Shown here piece after piece: positions 48,914 through 56,829 of a stretch of DNA of 64,000 bases. The position numbers were made by a program, and so were the translations under genes. Every line of letters starts with the position of its first letter. Position 1 is the first letter of the stretch. The stretch is taken from assembly GCA_964643075.1 (NCBI GenBank), contig CAZXQO010000004.1, positions 62,001 to 126,000 of the forward strand. The letters are read 5' to 3'. The DNA is from Desulfocucumis sp964643075 (GTDB taxonomy: Bacteria; Bacillota; Desulfotomaculia; Desulfotomaculales; Desulfocucumaceae). The notes beneath the pieces were generated by a model that was not told where the DNA came from, searched no databases, and was given only the letters and a program-made list of their open reading frames with translations.

Positions 48914-49273
48914 AGTCTATTCAGATAGCGCTCGTGTGGCGCATTCCTACCAAACTCCAAGTCGTTTTGCCTACGTCCCGCCGGATAACGGCCGGGGCGC
49001 AGGCTATATTCAAACAGTCTGGATTCAAAAAAGTAAGCTCTTATTTATAGGAGACTTGAAATATTTACATCTTGCAGGATATCTTCAGCATCATTCTCAT
49101 TTTGAACGCGCTTAAGTATAAATAGTTATAGTGCTATTATATGTTCATTAGCATATAATGATATAAACATTGTGCATTTAACAGTTCGCAGAGGACTACC
49201 GGGAAGAGCATATTCTGGAGATACTGGCGGCGCGGATTATGAACTGCCTTAAATTCATATTGGGAGAGGAGGA
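48914..49273. other. Intergenic region with operator-like dyads
   Basis: No gene. An AT-rich dyad region (49135-49170) contains CATATAATGATATAAAC; the 12-mer TATAATGATATA recurs upstream of FmdE at 53356. A possible coding relic of about 33 codons (QFAEDYREEHILEILAARIM) lies between 49189 and 49260. Confidence 0.45.
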
Positions 49274-49519
49274 ATGGATTTGGACATCAAGGTACTCGGC
49301 CCAGGGTGCAAAAAGTGTAAGGAACTGGAGAACGAGGTTAAAAAGACCCTGGCCGAAATAAATGTTGAGGCAAACGTGGAGAAAGTGGAAGAGATGGACA
49401 AAATAATGGAGTACAGCATAATAATGACTCCCGGCCTGGTGATTAACGGAAAGGTGAAAGTTTTCGGAAGGGTTCCTTCCCGCAAGGATATTGCCAAATG
49501 GATTAAGGAAGAAATGTAA
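49274..49519 (+). CDS. Redox-active disulfide protein 2 family (small thioredoxin-fold)
   Basis: 81 residues with GGGAGAGGAGGA upstream. DIKVLGPGCKKCKELENEVK holds the CxxC; IIMTPGLVINGKVKVFGRVP and the terminal KDIAKWIKEEM are typical. It closely resembles the C-terminal domain of the protein at 42810 and belongs to the same paralogous group. It probably passes electrons or thiol equivalents; partner unknown. A DGC gene follows 40 nt later. Confidence 0.9.
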   Translation: MDLDIKVLGPGCKKCKELENEVKKTLAEINVEANVEKVEEMDKIMEYSIIMTPGLVINGKVKVFGRVPSRKDIAKWIKEEM

Positions 49520-49559
49520 CGGGGTATATAAATTTTACCTTTTAGGGAGGGTTAATATA

Positions 49560-49934
49560 ATGTCCGATACTTGTAACTGTGGACCCACTGAAATTTTAAT
49601 TTTTCCATGTTCCGGCGGCTCCAATGTGGGGCAAATAGCAAACCAGGCCGGAGTGGACCTGACCAGGGACGGTGTGGGTAAGCTGTATTGCCTGGCCGGC
49701 ATCGGTGCGCACCTGGACAGTTTCATTGAATCGGCCAAGGTGGCCAGACGCGTTGTGGCCATAGACGGCTGCCCGGCCGGCTGCGCCAAAAAAACACTGG
49801 AGCACGCCGGGTTTAATGTAACTGATTATACAATTGCAACAGAACTGGGAATAAAGAAAAACCATGATTTCAACCTTTCACCCGGGGATATTAATACGGT
49901 TTGTGCGGAGATCCGCAGGCAGTTGGGCAGATAA
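49560..49934 (+). CDS. DGC-domain putative zinc-binding protein, second copy
   Basis: 124 residues from ATG 49560 with GGGAGGG upstream. TEILIFPCSGGSNVGQIANQ, GKLYCLAGIGAHLDSFIESA and VVAIDGCPAGCAKKTLEHAG (DGCPxxC), then FNLSPGDINTVC. Related to the gene at 45813 but without its N-terminal extension. Five to six Cys suggest metal binding. It lies after a redox-disulfide gene, a pairing that may be functional. Confidence 0.88.
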   Translation: MSDTCNCGPTEILIFPCSGGSNVGQIANQAGVDLTRDGVGKLYCLAGIGAHLDSFIESAKVARRVVAIDGCPAGCAKKTLEHAGFNVTDYTIATELGIKKNHDFNLSPGDINTVCAEIRRQLGR

Positions 49935-50002
49935 TGACGTGAAAGGAATAACTTTATCCGCCGGAAAAAATCAAACATATCCTGCAGCCCTTTTTACAGC
50001 CT

Positions 50003-50233
50003 TTATACAGGCCCTTTCATGCGGCGGGAAGACATTTCCGCCTCTTTTATGACCAGTGTTTCGTACGGGTCCAGCACTTCATCACCGTCTTTTATGAATG
50101 GGGTATAGTAATAACACTCCCGGCTTATTTGAGTGGATTGGACATCCAGGGAAAAACCGAATTTAACACAGCGCATTGAATTTTCATCAACTTTTTCGGC
50201 AATGCCGCAGTTGCTACATAATACTGTGCCCAT
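50003..50233 (-). CDS. Small Cys-containing hypothetical protein
   Basis: 76 residues from ATG 50233 with AAGGAAGGTGATATT upstream. GTVLCSNCGIAEKVDENSMR has a C-x2-C motif and CVKFGFSLDVQSTQISRECY two more Cys, so it may bind a zinc ion. The function is unknown. On the opposite strand from the DGC gene, with the frameshifted MFS gene upstream on the same strand. Confidence 0.6.
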   Translation of the reverse strand: MGTVLCSNCGIAEKVDENSMRCVKFGFSLDVQSTQISRECYYYTPFIKDGDEVLDPYETLVIKEAEMSSRRMKGPV

Positions 50234-50341
50234 AATATCACCTTCCTTTTTAATATTCTGCACATCCCGTATTGCAGGTTTTTATCGTTATCTATCTCGG
50301 GTGCCAGATTTTTTCTCGCGGATATCCAATCAACTATGACG

Positions 50342-51770
50342 TCAATCTTTCCCCTTTGATTCTTCTTTCTTGGATATGCCTTCCTCGTTACGGTTTCTAA
50401 CGCCAGAAATTATGGCACCCGCAAAACTGAGAACTGCAGCAATATAGTAAACCCATCGGGCACTGTAAATAAAGTTTTCTCCATATTTTCCTGTAAAGTT
50501 AGTCATAAAGTAAGTGAACAGAGCTACCGAAAAAGCAATCCCGATGACCATGCCGAGATTTTTTATTAATTGGGTAATTCCATTGGCTGCCCCCAGTTTA
50601 TTCTTCGGTACACTCCCCATAATACAGCTATTATTGGGAGATTGAAACATTCCCAATGATAAACCCATCAGGGCAAGGTAAAACATTATTAAATATACCG
50701 GAGTTTGCAGCGTGACATTAGCAAGAAGAATTAGGCCGGCAGCATTCAGGACCAACCCCGCCGTGGTTAGGAATACAGGTCCAATTTTATCGGAAAGCGC
50801 CCCGCTAATGGGGGAAACTAACGCCATGGCAATTGGAAACGCCATCATATATATTCCGGCTTCCTGTGCGCTAAACCCCAAGACTTTCTGGTAGTAAAAT
50901 GGAATTAGCACCGTCGGCGAATACATCGTTACAAAGGATAAAAAAGATGCAATGACAGATGATGAGAATACCCAATTTTTGAAGAGCTTCAAATCCATCA
51001 CAGGCCGTTCGATCCTTTTTTTCGTAAAAAATAAACACTATTAAAGAAATAGCAAAGATAATCAGGCTGCCATACACTATGGGACTGTTCCAGCCAAGCT
51101 TACTGGAATTCGAAAAACCAAAAATAAAAGTTATTATGGTAACTACCAAAAATATAGAACCTAAAATATCAAACTTAAAGTCTCCTTCATGCACCCTTTT
51201 ATCACGCGGGATTGTAAAATAAGAGGCAATAAAACCTGCTATGGATACTATAAAGGTAAGATAAAATACTGATCTCCATCCCCATAAACCTATTGCAATT
51301 CCCCCGGCTGGAGGGCCGGCAATGCTGCCAATGGCCATAGTGGTGGCCAATAATCCGATATTTTTTCCACGTTGAGAAGGCGGATAGTTTTCGGTTGCGA
51401 TGGCTAAGCCGTTTGCCATAACCATTGCTCCTCCTACCGCCTGCAGTATCCGCATAATAATCAGCATGGGCAAGTTTATTGAGAAGCCGCAGAACAAGGT
51501 AAAAATAGAAATCACAAAAAAACCTGTATTATATATCTTCCTTCTGCCGAAATAGTCAGCTACCGTCCCAAATACTGGCAGAAGTGCGGACATTACCAGC
51601 AAGTATATGGAAGCAATCCACTGAACGGCATTCATATCAACATGGAATTGTTTTGCAATAACCGGCATTCCGACATTGACTACACCACTGTCAAACATCG
51701 ACATAAAAGCGCCAATCATTATGGTATACAAGATTATTTTCGATGTAGCGGCTGGTTTTTCACCCGCCAT
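50342..51770 (-). pseudogene. Frameshifted DHA2-type MFS drug transporter
   Basis: From ATG 51770: YTIMIGAFMSMFDSGVVNVG, DMNAVQWIASIYLLVMSALL, VADYFGRRKIYNTGFFVISI and GPPAGGIAIGLWGWRSVFYL, a DHA2 (14-helix) multidrug transporter like EmrB/QacA. At about 51015-51025 the coding strand has GAAAAAAAGG (seven A). In-frame translation then gives junk (TACDGFEALQKLG) and stops at 50871; in another frame the protein continues ERPVMDLKLFKNWVFSSSVI to the normal end at 50342. Removing one A restores a single protein of about 470 residues. Confidence 0.85.
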
Positions 51771-51859
51771 ATATAACCCTTCTTCCTACTTGTTTTAATT
51801 TGGTAAATACCATTGTGGAAATACTAAAAAACATGGTACTGCGAATATAATTTACGTAT

Positions 51860-52729
51860 TTAAAATATTAAACCCCAGGCTATTTTAACAGCCATGACAA
51901 AGAGTAATATACCAATAATTTTTTTCAGCTGGGACCCAGTTACTTTGTATTTCATTATCCATGAGCCTGCCAGTGCGCCGGTAATTGCCGCCACACCCGT
52001 TACGGCCAGCAGTAGGCGGTCAATGTGGCCTATGCTCATGTGGCCCAAAAAGCCTGCCAGGGAGGCAAATACCACCACAAAGGCGGTAGTGGCCGCCGCA
52101 ACTTTGGGAGCGAAGCCCAGCCAGTTAAGAAACGGCACGATGAAATTGCCGCCGCCCACTCCCAACAAACCACCCATGAACCCTGCCATCGCTCCCACAC
52201 CGGAGCCCAGTAAGGCGGCGGATTTTACTGCTACTGCCTCTGCCGGGGCGACTGTGCCCGCCGGGCCTGCTGCCGGTCTTTTAGCCACATCCACCGGTTC
52301 GTGGTCTGCTGCAGTTACGGCCTCTGTTATGCTGCCTCCCTCTGCTGCTACGGCCACTGCCTTTACCTTTGGCTGCGGTTTGTAAAAAAGCATCATGTAC
52401 CCGGCAAATATAAGAAATGCGGTGAACAGCCACAGCAGCATATTTCTGGCTACATAGTTGGAGCTGTATGCCCCCAGGGGGGAGAGCAGCACAGCCGTTA
52501 TGATCATTGGTACGGCCGCCCTGAAATCCACCAGTTTGCTGCGCACGTAGGATATAGAAGCAAAGGCCAGGCTGATGGTGTTCAGCAAAAGGGCGGTGGG
52601 CATGGCCACCCCCAGCGGTATGCCCAGCCAATAAAAGAGCGGCACAAAAATAAATGCCGCTCCCAGACCTGCCATGGACAAAATGGTGGAAAAAAACAAC
52701 ACCACTAGGCCGCAGATTAAATATAGCAT
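51860..52729 (-). CDS. TSUP (TauE/SafE) transporter, second copy
   Basis: 289 residues from ATG 52729 with AAGGAG 8 nt upstream. It begins YLICGLVVLFFSTILSMAGL with AAFIFVPLFYWLGIPLGVAM. The second half repeats the motif: GAMAGFMGGLLGVGGGNFIV. The central loop is unusually long, Ala-, Pro- and Glu-rich (PAAGPAGTVAPAEAVAVKSA) and likely cytoplasmic. It starts 5 nt after the FmdE gene, so both form one operon. Sulfur-containing anions are typical substrates. Confidence 0.9.
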   Translation of the reverse strand: MLYLICGLVVLFFSTILSMAGLGAAFIFVPLFYWLGIPLGVAMPTALLLNTISLAFASISYVRSKLVDFRAAVPMIITAVLLSPLGAYSSNYVARNMLLWLFTAFLIFAGYMMLFYKPQPKVKAVAVAAEGGSITEAVTAADHEPVDVAKRPAAGPAGTVAPAEAVAVKSAALLGSGVGAMAGFMGGLLGVGGGNFIVPFLNWLGFAPKVAAATTAFVVVFASLAGFLGHMSIGHIDRLLLAVTGVAAITGALAGSWIMKYKVTGSQLKKIIGILLFVMAVKIAWGLIF

Positions 52730-52734
52730 AGCTG

Positions 52735-53328
52735 TTACTCCTTGTAGCCCGAGCAGGGGATGCAAAGTGCCTTGCCGTCCTTAAAGCGCAGGTATTTTTC
52801 AAAAACCATTTCCCCGCAGCCCTCGCACACTTCTCTCTTAAATGAGGAGGGTGTGTGGCCGAATTTGAAATCCTGCAATTTTTCTATTTTAAAGGCTTCA
52901 TCTTCCGGTATCTGGAATACAAAGTCAATAACCTCGCCTGCCACATTGTCCGGAATTTGGCTGGGTTCGATGCCCTTGCTGCGGTAGTCCCTGAAAAAGG
53001 CAAAGCTGTTCAGCTTATTGAAAAAAGCAGACTTGGCGGCGACCCTGACAGCCCCTTTTTGGGGGTGGTAAAGCACGAAGGCGGCTTTGCCGTAGTTTAG
53101 TTTTTCCATACATAACTTGCCATAGGTGCATCCCGTGGCCACCATTATGCCGTCATTCATGCAGTTCTGGGGGTGTATGCCCATTTCGGATAGGGCAAAT
53201 ACGCCGTGGTCCTGCACCCTTTCCATGTCCAGCTCCCGCATGGCGATTTTACCCATGCGGAAACCCAGTGGCAGAAAGGGACAGCGGTGGCCGTGAAACT
53301 CAAAGGCCCATTCGGGAATTATTTCCAT
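52735..53328 (-). CDS. FmdE-domain protein with C-terminal zinc ribbon
   Basis: 197 residues from ATG 53328, 7 nt from GGAGG; ATG 53334 lies too close to it. FmdE domain about 1-140: AFEFHGHRCPFLPLGFRMGK with the conserved HxCP, LSEMGIHPQNCMNDGIMVAT and CTYGKLCMEKLNYGK. The C-terminal CEGCGEMVFEKYLRFKDGKA, ending CIPC, is a zinc ribbon of the DksA/TraR-like kind. FmdE family members are linked to molybdenum formylmethanofuran dehydrogenase genes in methanogens and to other metal enzymes; the role here is not known. It shares an operon with a TSUP transporter. Confidence 0.9.
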   Translation of the reverse strand: MEIIPEWAFEFHGHRCPFLPLGFRMGKIAMRELDMERVQDHGVFALSEMGIHPQNCMNDGIMVATGCTYGKLCMEKLNYGKAAFVLYHPQKGAVRVAAKSAFFNKLNSFAFFRDYRSKGIEPSQIPDNVAGEVIDFVFQIPEDEAFKIEKLQDFKFGHTPSSFKREVCEGCGEMVFEKYLRFKDGKALCIPCSGYKE

Positions 53329-53353
53329 GATCATGCCTCCAATAAAGCTGTAT

Positions 53354-53381
53354 TTGTATATAATGATATAGTTATATAAGC
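53354..53381 (-). promoter_or_regulatory. Operator-like sequence upstream of the FmdE-TSUP operon
   Basis: GTATATAATGATATAGTTAT followed by ATAAGC. The 12-mer TATAATGATATA is identical to one at 49158 before the redox-disulfide gene, and ATATAAGC recurs near the first ArsR gene at 42297. It may be bound by an ArsR-family regulator. Confidence 0.4.
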
Positions 53382-53481
53382 AGAATGTCCAGCCCTTTTT
53401 GGAGTGTTAACAGGAAAACGTAAATGATGGTTCACCTTAATGACGCCATCATTGAAAAATATAAAGAAGCTGAATTGATGG

Positions 53482-54429
53482 TTATATTTTTAAACTGTCC
53501 AGTACTTGCCGCAGTGCTTGCGCAGAGCGCTGCAGTGCGGATTTTTCGTCTTCAGCCAAAGAAACTTCCAGGGTCATGGCCCTTCCTTCACGATTAACTA
53601 TAGACGGGAGGCTCATGCATAAATTGTTAAGGCCATATTCCCCGGATAAAAGCCCTGATACGGTCAGAATGGAATTTTCATCCCTTAAAATACATTCACA
53701 AATTCTTTTCACGGCAAGTCCTATGGCAAAGCAGGTATAACCTTTGCGGCCGATAACTTCATAGGCGGCGTGGCGCACTCCGCTGCTGATAGTATTTCTG
53801 TCCGGTGCGGACAGGCCGCGGCGGGCGCAGAATTTGTCAATACTGATACCGGCTATATTAGCCGTGCTCCAGAGCAGCACTTCGCTGTCACCGTGCTCTC
53901 CGGCCACATGGGCGTGTATATTTCTGGGCTCCACCAGACAATGCCGGCTGATTAAATAGCGGAAGCGGGAAGTGTCCAGTACCGTGCCGGAGCCAAGCAC
54001 CTTGCCGGGCGGCATTTTTATAATTTTTAGTGCTGCATAGGTTAAAACATCCACCGGGTTTGCCACCACCAGCAAAATGGATTTGCTATCCGGATAGATT
54101 ATTTCCGGTAGTGTCTCCTTTAGTATGGCGGTGTTTCGGGCCGCCAGATCCAGCCTGGTTTCCCCGGGCTTCTGGGCGGCGCCTGCGGTATATATGATTA
54201 TATCGGCATCGCGGCATTGAGAAAAATCACCTGCATATATATTTACGGGCTTGACAAAAGAAGCCCCATGGGCTATATCCATGGCTTCCCCTTCAGCCTT
54301 GCCGCGGTTTATGTCCACAAGTACCAGTTCATTGACCAGGCCGCTAATTACGATGGCGTAAGCGGTTGCTGTACCCACCTGGCCTGCGCCTACCACGGCA
54401 ATTTTTTTCTTATTGTTTTCCTGTATGAT
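53482..54429 (-). CDS. ldh: L-lactate dehydrogenase, with no standard start codon
   Basis: About 315 residues. KIAVVGAGQVGTATAYAIVI is the Rossmann loop, AAQKPGETRLDLAARNT carries Gln (lactate specificity) and the substrate Arg, and AGEHGDSEVLLWSTANIAG holds the catalytic His. These fit L-lactate rather than malate dehydrogenase. The nearest standard start in frame is GTG 54396, which would cut the first beta-strand and has no ribosome site. Good GGGGAG (on the minus strand) sits 6 nt before ATC 54429, so initiation at ATC (or the following ATA), or a mutated ATG, is likely. Confidence 0.88.
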   Translation of the reverse strand: MIQENNKKKIAVVGAGQVGTATAYAIVISGLVNELVLVDINRGKAEGEAMDIAHGASFVKPVNIYAGDFSQCRDADIIIYTAGAAQKPGETRLDLAARNTAILKETLPEIIYPDSKSILLVVANPVDVLTYAALKIIKMPPGKVLGSGTVLDTSRFRYLISRHCLVEPRNIHAHVAGEHGDSEVLLWSTANIAGISIDKFCARRGLSAPDRNTISSGVRHAAYEVIGRKGYTCFAIGLAVKRICECILRDENSILTVSGLLSGEYGLNNLCMSLPSIVNREGRAMTLEVSLAEDEKSALQRSAQALRQVLDSLKI

Positions 54430-54530
54430 TTATCACTCCCCGGCTATGAAGTGAGCAGCTCTTTATAGATTATGTGTCATTGTTATGTTTTATATGATAA
54501 CGTCTGGAATAGGGTCTGTTTTGAGAGGCA

Positions 54531-54570
54531 GGCACACAGGGGAAAGGGCTGTGCCCTTTCCCCTGTGCCG
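54531..54570. terminator. Hairpin between ldh and the Spy/CpxP-like gene
   Basis: GGCACACAGGGGAAAGGG pairs, with a 2-nt bulge, with CCCTTTCCCCTGTGCC. No clear T-tract on the minus strand, so it might be a stability element. Confidence 0.6.
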
Positions 54571-54613
54571 GACTGTTATTCAGATACAATATTCGATGGA
54601 TGTCCGGGAACAT

Positions 54614-55114
54614 TTATTGGGCTGTTCCCTGGAACCCCCACATGCCGCCCCGGTGTCCAAATCCTTTGCCGCCGCAGCCAAAAGCTTGCCGGCCTATTTT
54701 GGCCAGTTGCTCCTGGGTAAGTACGGTGGACATCTGTTCACGGGTTTTTTGGTTTTGCTGGTACAACTGGTTGCGCAGGCTGTTGACTTCGTTTATTTTA
54801 GCGTTCAGCTTGGCCTGGTCGGGATTTTTATCCCACTGCATTTGCCTTAAGTCAAACATGGTTTTTTGCAGTTTGGTGCGCAGGTCCTGGGAGCTATTGA
54901 AGGCATTTTGCTGGATTTCCTTGAGCTTTGCGGACTGCTCATCGGTCAGGCCCAAAAATGCGGTCGGATTTTGCCAGTTGTCGGCGCTCAGTTGGGGCGG
55001 ATTACCAGCCCTTGTACAGAACATTCCGCCGCCACAGCCCGCGGAGGCTACCTGAGCTATTCCCAATACCAGCACCATGGTTGCCACTAATAGAGTAAAG
55101 AATTTTTTCTTCAT
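54614..55114 (-). CDS. Spy/CpxP-like exported chaperone (LTxxQ domain)
   Basis: 166 residues from ATG 55114, with AGGGGAGGTGAAC upstream. A signal peptide ends around AQVASAGCGGG, where a Cys-rich CGGGMFC follows. Two LTxxQ-type repeats: LGLTDEQSAKLKEIQQ and VLTQEQLAKIGRQ, with a helical middle (LRTKLQKTMFDLRQMQWDKN). The C-terminus CGGKGFGHRGGMWG has His, Cys and Gly that may bind metal. In Gram-negatives such proteins answer envelope and metal stress; here it would be extracytoplasmic. Its own gene on the minus strand. Confidence 0.8.
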   Translation of the reverse strand: MKKKFFTLLVATMVLVLGIAQVASAGCGGGMFCTRAGNPPQLSADNWQNPTAFLGLTDEQSAKLKEIQQNAFNSSQDLRTKLQKTMFDLRQMQWDKNPDQAKLNAKINEVNSLRNQLYQQNQKTREQMSTVLTQEQLAKIGRQAFGCGGKGFGHRGGMWGFQGTAQ

Positions 55115-55258
55115 CAATGTTCACCTCCCCTCTGCGTGATGGGGCCGTTTACCAAATCTGGTGCCGTTACCGACCCCTTATATATAGTCTGTCCTCTAAT
55201 TGCTTCGATTTTGCGAACAAAATCTGACAATTTTTTATGGGCAATTACAGCTGTTTAT

Positions 55259-56587
55259 TCAAGCGTCTGCACTGGGCGTCAGTGAGGGATGCTGGTCTTC
55301 TCCCGGCCCGGGAAGGCTGGCCAGGTTCCGGAAAATTCCCCGGCTGTAGTACCTGTCCAGAGCCTGCAGCTGAACCAGTTCCCTTTCCGGGTAGCGCAGG
55401 GCGGTGAGTTTTCCCCCTATGGCGCAGCCCTGGTCGATATCAATGGTATTGTTTCTAAACTCGGCCTCCGGCACGGGCACATGCCCATAAACCACCAGGG
55501 CTTTGCCCCGGTAATTCCTGGCCCAGTCCCGGCGCACCGGCAGACCTTCGGTGGTTAGCTGACCGGTGGTATCACCATACATGCAAAATTCCCTGATTCT
55601 CCCGGACAGTTTGCCGATCATTTTACCGGTTATCCCGGCGTGGGAAACCACCAGTTTTCCCCCGTCCAAAATGAGATAGGGCCAGGCGTTATAAAAAAAC
55701 TCTAAATAGCGGGCGCTAAATTCCGTCCGCTTCCATTCTGTAAGCTTATTAATTTCCCGCACGGTGTTCTCCAGGCCATGGCTGACTTTCACGCCTCTCC
55801 CCGCAAGGTACCTGGCCAGTTTATTGCAATGGTTGCCGGGTACGTACAGGGCATTACCTTCCTCCACCATAGCTATGACCAGATTGATGCTGTCCAGACA
55901 GCGTGGGCCACGGTCGCCAAGATCCCCAAGAAATATGGCCTTTCTCCCGGAGGGGTGGGCATAGCTGTTATCGTTCTTTAAATAACCAAGACGGTCCAGC
56001 AGCATTTCCAACTCATCACAACAGCCGTGGATGTCGCCAATGATGTCGAAGGGGCCGCTGTCCTGCCTTTCCAGGGGTAGGGGAATCACATGCACAGAGG
56101 TGTTCTCCTTTTCCTCCAGGTCCAGTATGTGGATACCGTCGAACCCTTCCCGTTTTATTTCCTCCAGTGTTTTTTTTAATTGCCGAGAGTGGCTGGCCAG
56201 TACTTTTTCACTCACCACCCTGCTTCTGGACAGGTTTCTCTTGATGCAAGTCTCCAGCGGTATATTAAAGACGAGGATAATTATCTGAAAGTCGTAGGCC
56301 CTGCCCATTTCCAGCAGTTCCCGGCGGGCCTTCCGGGTTAGGGCGGTGGAATCCGCCACCGTGAGCCGCCCCAGGGCCAGACGTTGCTCGATAATACAGC
56401 GGAAAACTTTGAAGGCCCTGTAACTGGAGGATATGTTGGACTCGTCGTCACTGACCATCGCCCGGCAGTGGTCCGTTGATACGATTTGGGTAGGCTTAAA
56501 ATTTTTCCGGGCGAAAGTTGATTTGCCGCAGCCCGCCGGGCCGCAAAGCACCACCAGGGATGATGCAGGGATTTTTATTAAGGCCAC
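55259..56587 (-). CDS. Polynucleotide kinase-phosphatase (Pnkp-like, without ligase domain)
   Basis: 442 residues from GTG 56587, with GGAGGTG 7 nt upstream. Kinase domain: VVLCGPAGCGKSTFARKNF (P-loop), TDHCRAMVSDDESN, then ADSTALTRKARRELLEMGRA. Phosphatase domain from about residue 190: DIIGDIHGCCDELEMLLDRL, IFLGDLGDRGP and YVPGNHCNKLARYL, then VVSHAGITG and VVYGHVPVPE, a complete calcineurin-like metallophosphatase of the bacterial Pnkp/PrpE type. Full bacterial Pnkp (about 870 residues) has a third ligase domain and a Hen1 partner for RNA repair. Neither is in this gene or near it. Confidence 0.85.
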   Translation of the reverse strand: MALIKIPASSLVVLCGPAGCGKSTFARKNFKPTQIVSTDHCRAMVSDDESNISSSYRAFKVFRCIIEQRLALGRLTVADSTALTRKARRELLEMGRAYDFQIIILVFNIPLETCIKRNLSRSRVVSEKVLASHSRQLKKTLEEIKREGFDGIHILDLEEKENTSVHVIPLPLERQDSGPFDIIGDIHGCCDELEMLLDRLGYLKNDNSYAHPSGRKAIFLGDLGDRGPRCLDSINLVIAMVEEGNALYVPGNHCNKLARYLAGRGVKVSHGLENTVREINKLTEWKRTEFSARYLEFFYNAWPYLILDGGKLVVSHAGITGKMIGKLSGRIREFCMYGDTTGQLTTEGLPVRRDWARNYRGKALVVYGHVPVPEAEFRNNTIDIDQGCAIGGKLTALRYPERELVQLQALDRYYSRGIFRNLASLPGPGEDQHPSLTPSADA

Positions 56588-56766
56588 GGTTACACCTCCG
56601 GAGTAGTATGCTTAATATTTTTCTTCATTTGGTAATATTCCCCGTTAGTATAGCCTTTAAAAATATCCGGTTTTTGCCCGGGCAAATTTTCAGTGCCTGT
56701 TGTGGTTCTTGCAGCAGTGGTTCCGTTTCTGGTATTGTTTATTACCTGGTTTCGTATGTAATTTTC

Positions 56767-56795
56767 TTGATATCGTTCCGAGTACGGAGTATAAT
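56767..56795 (+). promoter_or_regulatory. Promoter of the Fic gene
   Basis: TTGATA (56767-56772), 17-nt spacer and consensus TATAAT (56790-56795). The spacer contains CCGAGTACGG, an imperfect dyad that might be an operator. Confidence 0.75.
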
Positions 56796-56829
56796 AATGT
56801 TAAAATATAACATTTCGGAGAGTGCACCT

